Positions 1 to 7,385 of a stretch of DNA of 9,279 nucleotides are shown here, one piece after another. Each line of letters starts with the position of its first letter. Position 1 is the first letter of the stretch. The stretch spans positions 1,411-10,689 of the forward strand of contig PKZN01000022.1 of NCBI GenBank assembly GCA_003133075.1. The letters run 5' to 3'. Below the pieces are notes generated by a model. It was not told the origin of the DNA. It made no database searches and saw nothing but the letters and a program-made list of their open reading frames with translations. The position numbers and the translations under genes were made by a program. Source of the DNA: Acidimicrobiaceae bacterium. GTDB lineage: Bacteria; Actinomycetota; Acidimicrobiia; Acidimicrobiales; RAAP-2.

Positions 1-362
1 CGGAAAACACCGACCGCGGGCAGGCCGTCGACCAGACGGTGTTGATCCGCGTGTCCAATGAGAACTACACCACGCAAAAGGGCCGTGAGTCCTGGGGCCC
101 GAAGGGCTACATCGCCTACTCCAAACTCTGCACGCACTTAGGGTGCCCGGTCGGTCTCTACGAGCAGGAACTACAACTCCTGGTGTGTCCGTGTCACCAG
201 TCGATGTTCAACGTGACCAACGGCGCGATCCCCGAGTTCGGCCCCGCGCCACGGCCCCTGCCGCAGCTGCCCCTCTACATCGACGCCGAGGGCAACATTC
301 GTGCACAGAACGGTTACGACCAGCCGGTGGGCCCGGGATTCTGGGAACGGCACAACGTATGA
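1..362 (+). CDS. qcrA: Cytochrome bc complex Rieske iron-sulfur subunit, C-terminal part (cut at the left edge)
   Basis: This is the C-terminal Rieske domain of the iron-sulfur subunit of the menaquinol:cytochrome c oxidoreductase. The reading frame is open from base 3 and ends at TGA 360-362; the N-terminal half, which in actinobacteria carries membrane helices, lies outside the window. Both [2Fe-2S] ligand motifs are present: CTHLGC at 129-146 and CPCHQS at 186-203, giving the two Cys and two His ligands plus the disulfide cysteines. CPCHQS rather than CPCHGS is usual in actinobacterial Rieske proteins. The following stretch with PAPRPLPQLPLY is the conserved proline-rich end of the fold. 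The stop overlaps the qcrB start in ATGA, so the two are probably translationally coupled. The cluster accepts an electron from quinol at the Qo site on the outer side of the membrane and passes it to cytochrome c. The GTG at base 39 is internal and not a credible start. Confidence 0.95.
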   Translation, partial: ENTDRGQAVDQTVLIRVSNENYTTQKGRESWGPKGYIAYSKLCTHLGCPVGLYEQELQLLVCPCHQSMFNVTNGAIPEFGPAPRPLPQLPLYIDAEGNIRAQNGYDQPVGPGFWERHNV

Positions 363-1900
363 GCGACGTGACCGTCCCCACCACCAAGCGAGCGAAGAAA
401 GCGGCTGAGGGTCCCTACGGGAAGATCGGCCAAGCGATCAATGAACTCGATGATCGCCTGGGTGTCGCCAAGGGCGGACGCACGTTCATGGACAAGATCT
501 TTCCGGATCACTGGTCCTTCATGCTCGGTGAGATCGCGCTCTACTCATTCGTGATCCTGCTCGTCACGGGCATCTACTTGACCTTCTATTACGTTCCTTC
601 CGTCGCACACGTCATCTATCACGGCTCCTACAAGCCGCTCGACGGCCAGTCGGTCACCCAAGCCTTCGCCTCGACGGTGAATATCTCCTTCGCGGTGCGC
701 GGGGGTCTGTTGATGCGTCAGATGCACCACTGGGCCTGCGACATATTCGTGGGGTCCATCGTCGTGCACATGGCCCGCGTGTTCTTCACCGGCGCCTTCC
801 GCAAGCCTCGTGAGTTGAACTGGACGATTGGCCTGACGCTCATGATCTTGGCGATCGGCAACGGGTTCCTCGGTTACTCGCTCCCCGACGACTTGGTCTC
901 GGGCACTGGCATCCGCATCGCGTACTCGATCATGGAGTCGATACCCCTGGTTGGAACGTACCTGGCGTTCTTCGTCTTCGGCGGTAACTTCCCGGGTACC
1001 GCGACCATTCCGCGCTTCTTCATCCTGCACGTGTTGATACTTCCCCTGGTCATCATCGGGCTCGTCACCGCGCACCTCTTCTTACTCGTGCGGCAAAAGC
1101 ACACCCAGTTCCCCGGCGAAGGAAAGACCGAAAAGAACGTCGTGGGCACCCCGATGTTCCCGGTCTTCATGGCCAAGACCACGGGATTTCTCTTCATCGT
1201 CGGCGGCGTCACCGCGCTGCTCGGCGCCTTCGCGCAGATCAACCCGATCTGGCAGTTCGGCCCCTACGACGCCGCGCGCATCTCCTACGCCGTGCAGCCC
1301 GACTTCTATATGGGATTCCTCGACGGCGCACTTCGAATATGGCCGTCGTGGAGTTTCGCGAGCTTCGGCCATACGATCCCCTTCGAGGTCTTCGTCCCCG
1401 CGGTTATTCTGCCGGGCATCATCTTCAACATCGCTTACGTCTGGCCGATGCTGGAGCGAAAGTTCACGCACGACAACGAGATCCACAACTTGCTCGATCG
1501 CCCGAGCCAACGGCCTAAGCGCACCGCGGCGGGCGTCGCGGTCTTGGTGTTCATCTCGATGCTCTTCATCGCGAGTTCGACCGACCTGATTGCGAACTTC
1601 TTCCACCTCTCGCTCAACTACGTGTTGTGGGCCATGAGGTTCTTGGTCATCGTGACGCCCTTCATCGCGTACCCGATCACCTACAAGATCTGCAAAGAGC
1701 TTCAAGGCGTCAAGGGTGGCGGAAAGCGAAAGACGCCCAACGTCGTCACGCGCACCGTGGAGGGCGAGTACCTCGCGACGCCGACGCCCTCCTACAGCGA
1801 AGACGTCATGGAAGAACTTCACCCCACACCCGTGCCGATCTTCATCGAGGCCGAGCCCGACGAACCCGTCGAGAGCGGTGTGCGGACCGTCGACCGCTAG
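359..1900 (+). CDS. qcrB: Cytochrome bc complex cytochrome b subunit
   Basis: A 513-residue membrane protein that carries haems bL and bH and the two quinone sites of the respiratory bc complex. About eight hydrophobic helices are visible, roughly at 53-78, 125-147, 155-175, 220-243, 272-292, 345-363, 393-412 and 422-443. The haem-ligand histidines appear to be His123 and His137 in helix B and His224 and His239 in helix D; the 15-residue step in helix D is the b6-like spacing. The Qo loop motif is PDFY (314-317) in place of mitochondrial PEWY, as expected in actinobacteria. A polar tail of about 70 residues follows the last helix. The ATG at 359 overlaps the qcrA stop by 4 bp, and only a weak GGGAA lies upstream, so coupling to qcrA is likely. 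An in-frame extension back to 143 runs through qcrA and is not real. The length fits actinobacterial QcrB, which is longer than the mitochondrial protein. Confidence 0.97.
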   Translation: MSDVTVPTTKRAKKAAEGPYGKIGQAINELDDRLGVAKGGRTFMDKIFPDHWSFMLGEIALYSFVILLVTGIYLTFYYVPSVAHVIYHGSYKPLDGQSVTQAFASTVNISFAVRGGLLMRQMHHWACDIFVGSIVVHMARVFFTGAFRKPRELNWTIGLTLMILAIGNGFLGYSLPDDLVSGTGIRIAYSIMESIPLVGTYLAFFVFGGNFPGTATIPRFFILHVLILPLVIIGLVTAHLFLLVRQKHTQFPGEGKTEKNVVGTPMFPVFMAKTTGFLFIVGGVTALLGAFAQINPIWQFGPYDAARISYAVQPDFYMGFLDGALRIWPSWSFASFGHTIPFEVFVPAVILPGIIFNIAYVWPMLERKFTHDNEIHNLLDRPSQRPKRTAAGVAVLVFISMLFIASSTDLIANFFHLSLNYVLWAMRFLVIVTPFIAYPITYKICKELQGVKGGGKRKTPNVVTRTVEGEYLATPTPSYSEDVMEELHPTPVPIFIEAEPDEPVESGVRTVDR

Positions 1901-1918
1901 ATTTCGGCCCGTTCATGG

Positions 1919-1946
1919 CCCTGGGGACTGCCCCGCGTCAGGGTTT
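1919..1946 (+). terminator. Possible terminator after qcrB
   Basis: Eighteen bases after the qcrB stop there is an inverted repeat. CCCTG (1919-1923) pairs with CAGGG (1939-1943), and inside it GGG pairs with CCC around an ACTG loop; alternatively the inner GGGG-ACTG-CCCC (1923-1934) forms alone. Only three T residues follow, so it is not a strong canonical intrinsic terminator. Its position between two functionally unrelated operons supports a role in ending qcr transcription, but read-through into hutG is quite possible. Confidence 0.35.
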
Positions 1947-1976
1947 CCATAAGGTCCCACTGCCTAACATGGCCGT
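1944..1976 (+). promoter_or_regulatory. Likely promoter of the hut operon, leaderless type
   Basis: The hexamer TAACAT at 1965-1970 fits the actinobacterial -10 pattern TANNNT. It lies exactly six bases before the GTG start of hutG, so the expected transcription start falls on the first base of that codon. No Shine-Dalgarno sequence lies between the hexamer and the GTG. No convincing -35 box is visible; TTTCCA at 1944-1949 is a poor match with a short 15-bp spacer. The TAA of the hexamer is also an in-frame stop, which fixes GTG 1977 as the earliest possible start. No operator palindrome is obvious in this short gap. Confidence 0.5.
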
Positions 1977-2885
1977 GTGTCCGCCGCGAACGATCCCAAC
2001 TGGCCCAGCGCCGCGACGTTGCTGCGGCCCACCCCACTCGCCGGGCGCCGCACGATCTCGTTGCTGGGCGTTTCCACGTTCGCCACGTCGGTCTCGCCAC
2101 GTTCTGCAACCAGCACGCCCCAGGCGGTGCGCGCGGCGTTAGGGAAGTTCTCGACGTGGTCCTTTCGTGACCGCGTTGACGTGGCCGAGGACGTCGTGCT
2201 GGTCGATCACGGCGACGTCGCTGACCCGGACGGCGAAGGGGGACACGAGCGCGTCGTGACGGCGTTCTTGGCGAGTGAGGAGTCGGCGGTGCTGCGCGTC
2301 ATCCTCGGTGGCGACAACGCGGTCACCTGGCACGCGATGAGCGCACTCGCGGGCGAGCACTTCGACGAGTTTGGCCTGATCACCCTCGACGCGCACCTCG
2401 ACATGCGCGAAGGACGTTCGAACGGCTCGCCGGTACGCCAGCTCCTCGACGAGGGCCTCGACCCGCGCCACGTGGTGCACGTGGGCATTGATGACTTTTC
2501 AAACTCACCGGCCTACGCCAGGGTGTCACTGGAAAAGGGCGTGACCATCATCGAACGCGACGCCTTTCACCACGGCGACCCCGCGACCATCGCGCGGCGC
2601 GCCCTCGAGATCGCGAGTGAGGGCGGGCGCAAGGTCTACGTCGACATCGACCTCGACTGCGCCGACCGCACGAGCGTGCCGGGCTGTCCGGCGGCGGTGC
2701 CCGGGGGACTGAGCGCCGATGAGGTACGCAACTTCGTGCGTGAGGTGTGTTCCAATGAGTCCGTGGTGGCGATCGACTTCACCGAAGTCGACGTCGAACG
2801 CGACAGCGCCGATCAGCGCACGGTGCGCCTCGTCGCGTTGCTGGTGCTCGAAGCCGTGGCGGGCGTACGAAGGAGATCGACGTGA
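1977..2885 (+). CDS. hutG: Formimidoylglutamase (HutG-type, arginase/agmatinase superfamily)
   Basis: A 302-residue ureohydrolase-fold enzyme. In this operon it most likely cleaves N-formimino-L-glutamate to glutamate and formamide, the last step of histidine breakdown. The binuclear manganese motifs are GGDN (111-114), DAHLD (138-142) and the D-L-D-x-x-D run at 225-230. Five of the six expected ligands are present (Asp138, His140, Asp142, Asp225, Asp227); the first, His in the GGDH of arginase and agmatinase, is Asn114 here. SNGSPVRQLL (148-157) fills the place of the substrate-loop segment of arginases, and EVDVERD (270-276) matches the C-terminal acidic motif. The GTG start at 1977 is forced by an in-frame TAA at 1965-1967, and the gene appears to be translated from a leaderless mRNA. 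It heads the hut operon and overlaps hutH by 4 bp. Agmatinase or arginase activity cannot be excluded from sequence alone, but the context makes HutG much more likely. Confidence 0.85.
   Translation: MSAANDPNWPSAATLLRPTPLAGRRTISLLGVSTFATSVSPRSATSTPQAVRAALGKFSTWSFRDRVDVAEDVVLVDHGDVADPDGEGGHERVVTAFLASEESAVLRVILGGDNAVTWHAMSALAGEHFDEFGLITLDAHLDMREGRSNGSPVRQLLDEGLDPRHVVHVGIDDFSNSPAYARVSLEKGVTIIERDAFHHGDPATIARRALEIASEGGRKVYVDIDLDCADRTSVPGCPAAVPGGLSADEVRNFVREVCSNESVVAIDFTEVDVERDSADQRTVRLVALLVLEAVAGVRRRST
2870..2875 (+). promoter_or_regulatory. Ribosome binding site of hutH
   Basis: AAGGAG inside the end of hutG, six bases before the GTG at 2882. It supports that start over downstream candidates and lets hutH be translated although it overlaps hutG in GTGA. 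Confidence 0.75.
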
Positions 2886-4411
2886 GCGTGTCCGTGGGAA
2901 CTCAAGCGCTCACTCGCGCGGAACTGATCGCCGTCGCGCGGTTCTTCGAAACAATCGAACTCAGCGACGCGGTGCGCGAACGCTTGGGACGACAGCGAAG
3001 CGCCATTGACGCGCTCGTCGAGGGCGGCGAGCCGATCTACGGGCTCTCGACGGGCTTTGGCTCGCTGGCGACGACGTCGATATCGCCCGAGCGTCGCCGC
3101 GAACTGCAGCGTTCCTTGATTCGCTCACACGCCGCGGGCGTGGGACCCGAGGTCGAACAAGAAGTGGTGCGCGCGATGATGGTCTCGCGTCTCACCAACC
3201 TCTGTTCGGGCGTCTCGGGCGTGCGCGTCGAGACGGCTGAAGCGTACGCGGGACTGTTGAACGCGGGGATCACGCCGGTGGTGCACGAATTCGGCTCGCT
3301 CGGTTGCTCGGGGGACCTGGCGCCACTCGCGCACGTGGCGCTCGCCCTCATGGGTGAAGGCGACGTGCGCGACGCCGGTGGTGCGCGTCGCTCCGCTGCG
3401 GACGCGTTGCGTGACGCCGGACTCGTGCCGGTTGAACTCGCCGAGAAGGAGGGGCTGGCGCTCATTAACGGGACCGACGGGATGCTCGGACAACTCATCC
3501 TGGCGCTCGACGACGGATTCACGCTGATGCAACAGATGGACCTGGCGGCGTCACTTTCGATCCAAGCACTGCGCGGCACGGACCGCGTGTTCTTGGCCGA
3601 GGTGCACGCCCTGCGTCCTCACGAGGGCCAGCTCGCCAGCGCGGAGAACCTCATGGCGCTCCTCGCGGACTCGCACATCGTGAGCTCGCACGTAGACGAC
3701 CCATCTCAGGTGCAAGACGCCTACTCGCTGCGCTGTGCGCCCCAGGTCCACGGCGCGGCGCGCGACACCTTTTCCTACGCCACCCACGTCGCCGACGTCG
3801 AGTTGGCGGCGGCGATCGACAACCCCTCGGTGCTGGCGGACGGCTCACTCGTCTCGAACGGTAACTTCCACGGCGCACCGATTGGCTACGCGTTGGACTT
3901 TCTCGCGATCGTCTTGGCGGACGTCGCTTCGATGTCGGAGCGTCGAACGGACCGACTCTTGGACGTGAACCGCAGTTACGGTCTCCCGCCGTTCCTCGCC
4001 CAGGACGCGGGCGTCGATTCTGGGCTCATGATCGCCCAGTACGCCCAAGCGGCGCTGGTCGCCGAGATGAAGCGGCTCGCGTCGCCGGCGAGCGTCGACT
4101 CCATCCCGTCTTCGGGTATGCAGGAGGATCACGTGTCGATGGGGTGGCACGCCGCCAGGAAGCTGCGGCTCTCGATCGCCGCTTTTCGCGACGTCGTGGC
4201 GATCGAACTCCTCGCGGGCGCGCGCGCGTTGGCGCTGCGCGAGCCGCTGTTGCCCTCACCCGTGACCGCCGCAATCTCACAGCGCGTCAACGCCGCGTCG
4301 GGGGGACCGGGGCACGACCGGTGGCTTTCACCAGAGATCAAGGCGGTGGCCGATCTGGTGCAGAGTCGCGAGCTGCTTGAGATCACGGCGCGTTTCATCA
4401 CACTGCACTGA
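2882..4411 (+). CDS. hutH: Histidine ammonia-lyase
   Basis: A 509-residue cytosolic enzyme of the MIO-dependent aromatic amino acid lyase family. It removes ammonia from L-histidine to give trans-urocanate, the first step of the pathway. The MIO prosthetic group forms from an internal triad in GSLGCSGDLAPLAH, with Cys142-Ser143-Gly144 at the same numbers as Ala-Ser-Gly in the Pseudomonas putida enzyme. Other family landmarks are IYGLSTGFG with Tyr53, His83 in RSHAAG, QDAYSLRCAPQVHGA, the NPSVL segment, and SSGMQEDHVSMG near the C-terminal third. The length matches the usual 500-510 residues. GTG at 2882 is chosen because of the AAGGAG just upstream and the 4-bp overlap with the hutG stop. The Cys in the triad is a variant of the textbook motif, but cyclisation uses the backbone, so activity is expected. 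The closely related tyrosine and phenylalanine ammonia-lyases are alternatives that the hut context argues against. Confidence 0.97.
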   Translation: MSVSVGTQALTRAELIAVARFFETIELSDAVRERLGRQRSAIDALVEGGEPIYGLSTGFGSLATTSISPERRRELQRSLIRSHAAGVGPEVEQEVVRAMMVSRLTNLCSGVSGVRVETAEAYAGLLNAGITPVVHEFGSLGCSGDLAPLAHVALALMGEGDVRDAGGARRSAADALRDAGLVPVELAEKEGLALINGTDGMLGQLILALDDGFTLMQQMDLAASLSIQALRGTDRVFLAEVHALRPHEGQLASAENLMALLADSHIVSSHVDDPSQVQDAYSLRCAPQVHGAARDTFSYATHVADVELAAAIDNPSVLADGSLVSNGNFHGAPIGYALDFLAIVLADVASMSERRTDRLLDVNRSYGLPPFLAQDAGVDSGLMIAQYAQAALVAEMKRLASPASVDSIPSSGMQEDHVSMGWHAARKLRLSIAAFRDVVAIELLAGARALALREPLLPSPVTAAISQRVNAASGGPGHDRWLSPEIKAVADLVQSRELLEITARFITLH

Positions 4412-4418
4412 GAGGAGG
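4411..4418 (+). promoter_or_regulatory. Ribosome binding site of hutU
   Basis: AGAGGAGG starts on the last base of the hutH stop codon and lies four bases before ATG 4423. It is the strongest Shine-Dalgarno sequence in the window and decides the hutU start. Confidence 0.8.
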
Positions 4419-4422
4419 TCCC

Positions 4423-6081
4423 ATGGAAGGTGCCCGACCGGTACGAGCGGCGAGGGGGACGACGCTTCGCGCGCAGGGGTGGCCCCAAGAAGCGGCCCTG
4501 CGCATGCTGGAGAACAACTTGGACCCCGACGTCGCGGAGCGACCCGACGACTTGGTCGTCTACGGCGGCACCGGTAGGGCGGCGCGCGACTGGGGTAGCT
4601 TTGACGCCCTCGTGCGCACGCTCACCACGTTGAAAGCGGACGAGACGATGCTGGTGCAGTCCGGGCGACCCGTGGGCGTGCTGCAGACCCACGAGTGGGC
4701 GCCGCGCGTGTTGATCGCGAACGCCAACTTGGTGCCCGACTGGGCGACGTGGCCAGAGTTTCGACGCTTGGAGGCGCTCGGTCTCACGATGTACGGACAG
4801 ATGACCGCGGGCTCGTGGATCTACATCGGCACCCAGGGCATCCTCCAGGGCACCTACGAGACGTTCGCGGCGATCGCCACCAAGCGCTTCGGTGGCACGC
4901 TCGCGGGCACGCTGACCTTGACCGCGGGGGCGGGCGGCATGGGAGGCGCGCAGCCGCTGGCGGTGACCATGAACGACGGGGTCTGTCTCTGCATCGACGT
5001 CGACCCGAGTCGCCTGCAGCGCCGGGTGGACCAGCGGTACTTGGACGAGTGGACGAGTGACCTCGACGCCGCGCTCGCGCGAGTCGTTGAGGCGAAGGAG
5101 TCCCGTGTCGCGCTGAGCGTCGGTCTCGTGGGCAACGCGGCGACGCTCTTTCCGGAGATACTGCGTCGAGGGGTTGAAGTCGATATCGTGACCGACCAGA
5201 CCTCGGCGCACGACCCACTCAGTTACTTGCCCGAGGGAATCGACCTCGGTGACTGGCACGACTACGCCGAGAAGAAGCCCGAGGAGTTCACCGACCGGGC
5301 CCGCGAGTCCATCGTGCGTCACGTGAGCGCGATGGTCGGCTTCCTCGATGCGGGCGCGGAGGTCTTTGATTACGGCAACTCACTGCGCGGCGAGGCGCAG
5401 CTCGGTGGCTACGCCCGAGCCTTCGACTATCCGGGCTTCGTGCCCGCCTACATCCGGCCACTCTTCTGTGAAGGGAAGGGCCCGTTTCGCTGGGCGGCGC
5501 TGTCGGGCGACCCCCACGACATCGCCGTTAGCGACCGCGCGGTGTTGGATCTCTTCCCCGAGAACGAACCACTGCACCGCTGGATCACCAAGGCCCAAGA
5601 GCGCGTGGCGTTCCAGGGGCTGCCGGCGCGTATCTGCTGGCTCGGTTACGAGGAGCGCGACAAGGCCGGCGTCGTCTTTAACGATCTCGTGGCTTCGGGC
5701 CAGGTGAGTGCGCCGCTGGTGATTGGCCGGGACCACCTCGACAGCGGGTCGGTGGCGTCACCGTATCGTGAGACCGAAGCCATGCTCGATGGCTCGGACG
5801 CCATTGCCGACTGGCCGTTGCTCAACGCGTTGGTCAACACCGCCTCTGGTGCGACGTGGGTGTCGATCCACCACGGCGGCGGCGTCGGCATCGGGCGTTC
5901 GATCCACGCCGGACAGGTCTGCGTCGCCGATGGAACGGTGCTGGCGGGGGAGAAGCTTCGACGGGTCCTAACGAACGATCCCGCGATGGGGGTGTTGCGA
6001 CACGTGGACGCCGGCTACGAGATCGCCGAGGCGACGGCTGAGGACACGGGCCTGCGCGTGCCCATGCGCGAGCGTTCATGA
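4423..6081 (+). CDS. hutU: Urocanate hydratase (urocanase)
   Basis: A 552-residue cytosolic enzyme that uses tightly bound NAD+ as an electrophile to add water to urocanate, giving 4-imidazolone-5-propionate. Family signatures run through the whole protein: YGGTGRAARDW (47-57), QTHEWAPRVLIANANLVP (88-105), GGMGGAQPLA (171-180) in the NAD-binding domain, FRWAALSGDPHDI (355-367), and LPARICW with Cys405 at the position of the conserved urocanase cysteine. These are followed by GRDHLDSGSVASPYRETE (435-452) and ASGATWVSIHHGGGVGIG (474-491). The length is normal for the family. The ATG follows a strong AGAGGAGG, 11 bp after hutH, and the stop overlaps the hutI start in ATGA. Nothing is missing or broken. 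The long reading frame on the opposite strand at 4129-5322 is a shadow of this gene and hutH. Confidence 0.98.
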   Translation: MEGARPVRAARGTTLRAQGWPQEAALRMLENNLDPDVAERPDDLVVYGGTGRAARDWGSFDALVRTLTTLKADETMLVQSGRPVGVLQTHEWAPRVLIANANLVPDWATWPEFRRLEALGLTMYGQMTAGSWIYIGTQGILQGTYETFAAIATKRFGGTLAGTLTLTAGAGGMGGAQPLAVTMNDGVCLCIDVDPSRLQRRVDQRYLDEWTSDLDAALARVVEAKESRVALSVGLVGNAATLFPEILRRGVEVDIVTDQTSAHDPLSYLPEGIDLGDWHDYAEKKPEEFTDRARESIVRHVSAMVGFLDAGAEVFDYGNSLRGEAQLGGYARAFDYPGFVPAYIRPLFCEGKGPFRWAALSGDPHDIAVSDRAVLDLFPENEPLHRWITKAQERVAFQGLPARICWLGYEERDKAGVVFNDLVASGQVSAPLVIGRDHLDSGSVASPYRETEAMLDGSDAIADWPLLNALVNTASGATWVSIHHGGGVGIGRSIHAGQVCVADGTVLAGEKLRRVLTNDPAMGVLRHVDAGYEIAEATAEDTGLRVPMRERS

Positions 6082-7250
6082 CCACACGCGTCATTCGCAA
6101 TATCGCCGAATTGACGACGAACGATCCGTCGTTGGGTGACGAGAGCGCACTCGGGCGGCTCTACGACGCGGCGATGGTGGTCGACGAAGAACAAGTGCTC
6201 TGGGTCGGGGCCAACGCCACGGCGCCCGACGCCGATGAGTCGTTCGACGCCGAGCGGCGTGCGGTGATTCCCGGTTTCGTGGACTCACACACGCATCTGG
6301 TGTTCGCCGGTGAACGCAGCGACGAGTTCGAAGCGCGCATGGCCGGGGAGCACTACGACGGCGGGGGCATCGCACGCACCGTCGCCGCGACCCGGGCCGC
6401 GACCCTCGAGGATCTCCGCGCGGGCACGAGCAAGCGCATCGCGGAACTCGAGGCCGGTGGCGTCACGACCGTCGAGATCAAGTCGGGCTACGAGCTCACC
6501 GTGGACGGCGAGGCGCGAGACCTCCGTCTCGCCGACGAATTCACGACCGAGACAACGTGGCTGGGCGCGCACGTCGTGCCCTCGGAGTACCAGAAGAATC
6601 GCGAAGGCTACATTGAGCTTCTCCTCTCGAGCATGTTGGATGTCTGCGCGCCACTCGCGAAGTGGGCGGACGTCTTTTGTGATCGCGGCGCCTTCAGCGT
6701 GGAAGAGGCGCGAGTCATTCTGGAGGGCGCCCGAGCGGAGGGTCTCGCACCGAGGCTGCACGCAAATCAACTCGCCCACAGCGGGGCGATTGCGCTGGCC
6801 GTTGAACTCGACTGCGCGAGCGTCGATCACTGCACCTACCTTGACGACCGCGACATCGATCTCTTGAGTGCCTCGGCGACGGTGGCGACATTGCTGCCGG
6901 GCGCGGAGTTTTCGACCCGCTCTCCCTATCCCTCGGCGCGCCGACTCCTCGACGCGGGGGTCACGGTCGCACTCGCCACCGACTGCAATCCGGGTTCGTC
7001 GTACGTGACGAGTATGGCGTTCGTGATCGCGCTCGCGGTGCGCGAGATGTCGATGAGTGTCGACGAGGCGCTGTGGGCGAGCACGAAGGGTGGTGCGCTG
7101 GCGCTCCGAAGAGGAGACGTGGGTCAACTCGGGCTCGGTGCGAGGGCTGATTTCGCCGTACTTGATGCGCCGCGCGCCGCTCATCTCGCCTATCGGCCCG
7201 GCGGTAACGTCGTTGCGGCCACGCGTCACTCGTTGTCCCGGCCGAGGTAG
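6078..7250 (+). CDS. hutI: Imidazolonepropionase
   Basis: A 390-residue metal-dependent amidohydrolase that hydrolyses the ring of imidazolonepropionate to N-formimino-L-glutamate. The metal site can be traced as His71 and His73 in GFVDSHTHLVFAGERSDEF, His228 in LHANQLAHSG and Asp302 in ATDCNPGSS. Further signatures are the GGGI followed by TVAATR (95-106), TTVEIKSGYEL (130-140), LGAHVVPSEY (162-171) and SVDHCTYL (248-255). SGYEL has Glu where many homologues have Gly, a small difference. The ending (DFAVLDAP...HLAYRPGG) matches the usual C-terminal strand, so the gene is complete. The ATG overlaps the hutU stop by 4 bp and has only a weak purine stretch before it, so coupling to hutU is likely. 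It is the last hut gene; no regulator or transporter follows. Confidence 0.96.
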   Translation: MTTRVIRNIAELTTNDPSLGDESALGRLYDAAMVVDEEQVLWVGANATAPDADESFDAERRAVIPGFVDSHTHLVFAGERSDEFEARMAGEHYDGGGIARTVAATRAATLEDLRAGTSKRIAELEAGGVTTVEIKSGYELTVDGEARDLRLADEFTTETTWLGAHVVPSEYQKNREGYIELLLSSMLDVCAPLAKWADVFCDRGAFSVEEARVILEGARAEGLAPRLHANQLAHSGAIALAVELDCASVDHCTYLDDRDIDLLSASATVATLLPGAEFSTRSPYPSARRLLDAGVTVALATDCNPGSSYVTSMAFVIALAVREMSMSVDEALWASTKGGALALRRGDVGQLGLGARADFAVLDAPRAAHLAYRPGGNVVAATRHSLSRPR

Positions 7251-7285
7251 CGGACCTCCACCACTCGAACGTCGAACACCTCGCC

Positions 7286-7302
7286 GGCTCACCGCAGGAG
7301 CC
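7286..7302 (+). terminator. Weak hairpin after hutI, possible end of the hut operon
   Basis: GGCTC (7286-7290) and GAGCC (7298-7302) can pair around a seven-base loop, 36 bases after the hutI stop. There is no T tract. The 135-bp gap holds no credible gene. This is the best candidate for an operon end, but five-base-pair stems are common by chance at this GC content. Confidence 0.2.
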
Positions 7303-7373
7303 ACCGGTGCCGCGACCACTCAAATGGACGATCTGGGCTCGCCGGCTGAGAATAATTCCAGGGGACGAACCTT

Positions 7374-7385
7374 TAACCTGTACCT
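7374..7385 (+). promoter_or_regulatory. Likely -10 region of the AAA+/VWA operon, leaderless type
   Basis: TAACCT at 7374-7379 fits the TANNNT -10 pattern and sits exactly six bases before ATG 7386, the same geometry as in front of hutG. No Shine-Dalgarno sequence lies near the ATG. The TAA of the hexamer is an in-frame stop, so no upstream start is possible. A clear -35 box is not visible; the sequence at 17-bp spacing is AATAAT. Confidence 0.5.

Noticed and set aside
143..358. Upstream in-frame extension of qcrB
   Set aside because: It would read out of frame through the Rieske domain of qcrA, whose cluster motifs are clear. The ATG at 359 in an ATGA overlap is the sensible start.
1082..1822. 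Minus-strand reading frame of 246 codons across qcrB
   Set aside because: Charged low-complexity product opposite transmembrane-coding sequence; a shadow of qcrB.
4129..5322. Long reading frame of 397 codons on the minus strand
   Set aside because: It lies opposite the 3' end of hutH and most of hutU, both with full family signatures. Its Arg-, His- and Val-rich sequence shows no domain and is typical of antisense shadows at high GC.
6285..7319. Minus-strand reading frame of 344 codons across hutI
   Set aside because: It mirrors hutI, is rich in Arg, and has no recognisable motif.
7280..7347. Ten-base direct repeat CTCGCCGGCT at 7280-7289 and 7338-7347
   Set aside because: Only two copies, very GC-rich, not placed symmetrically around the promoter. 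It could be chance; no operator or attachment site can be argued.
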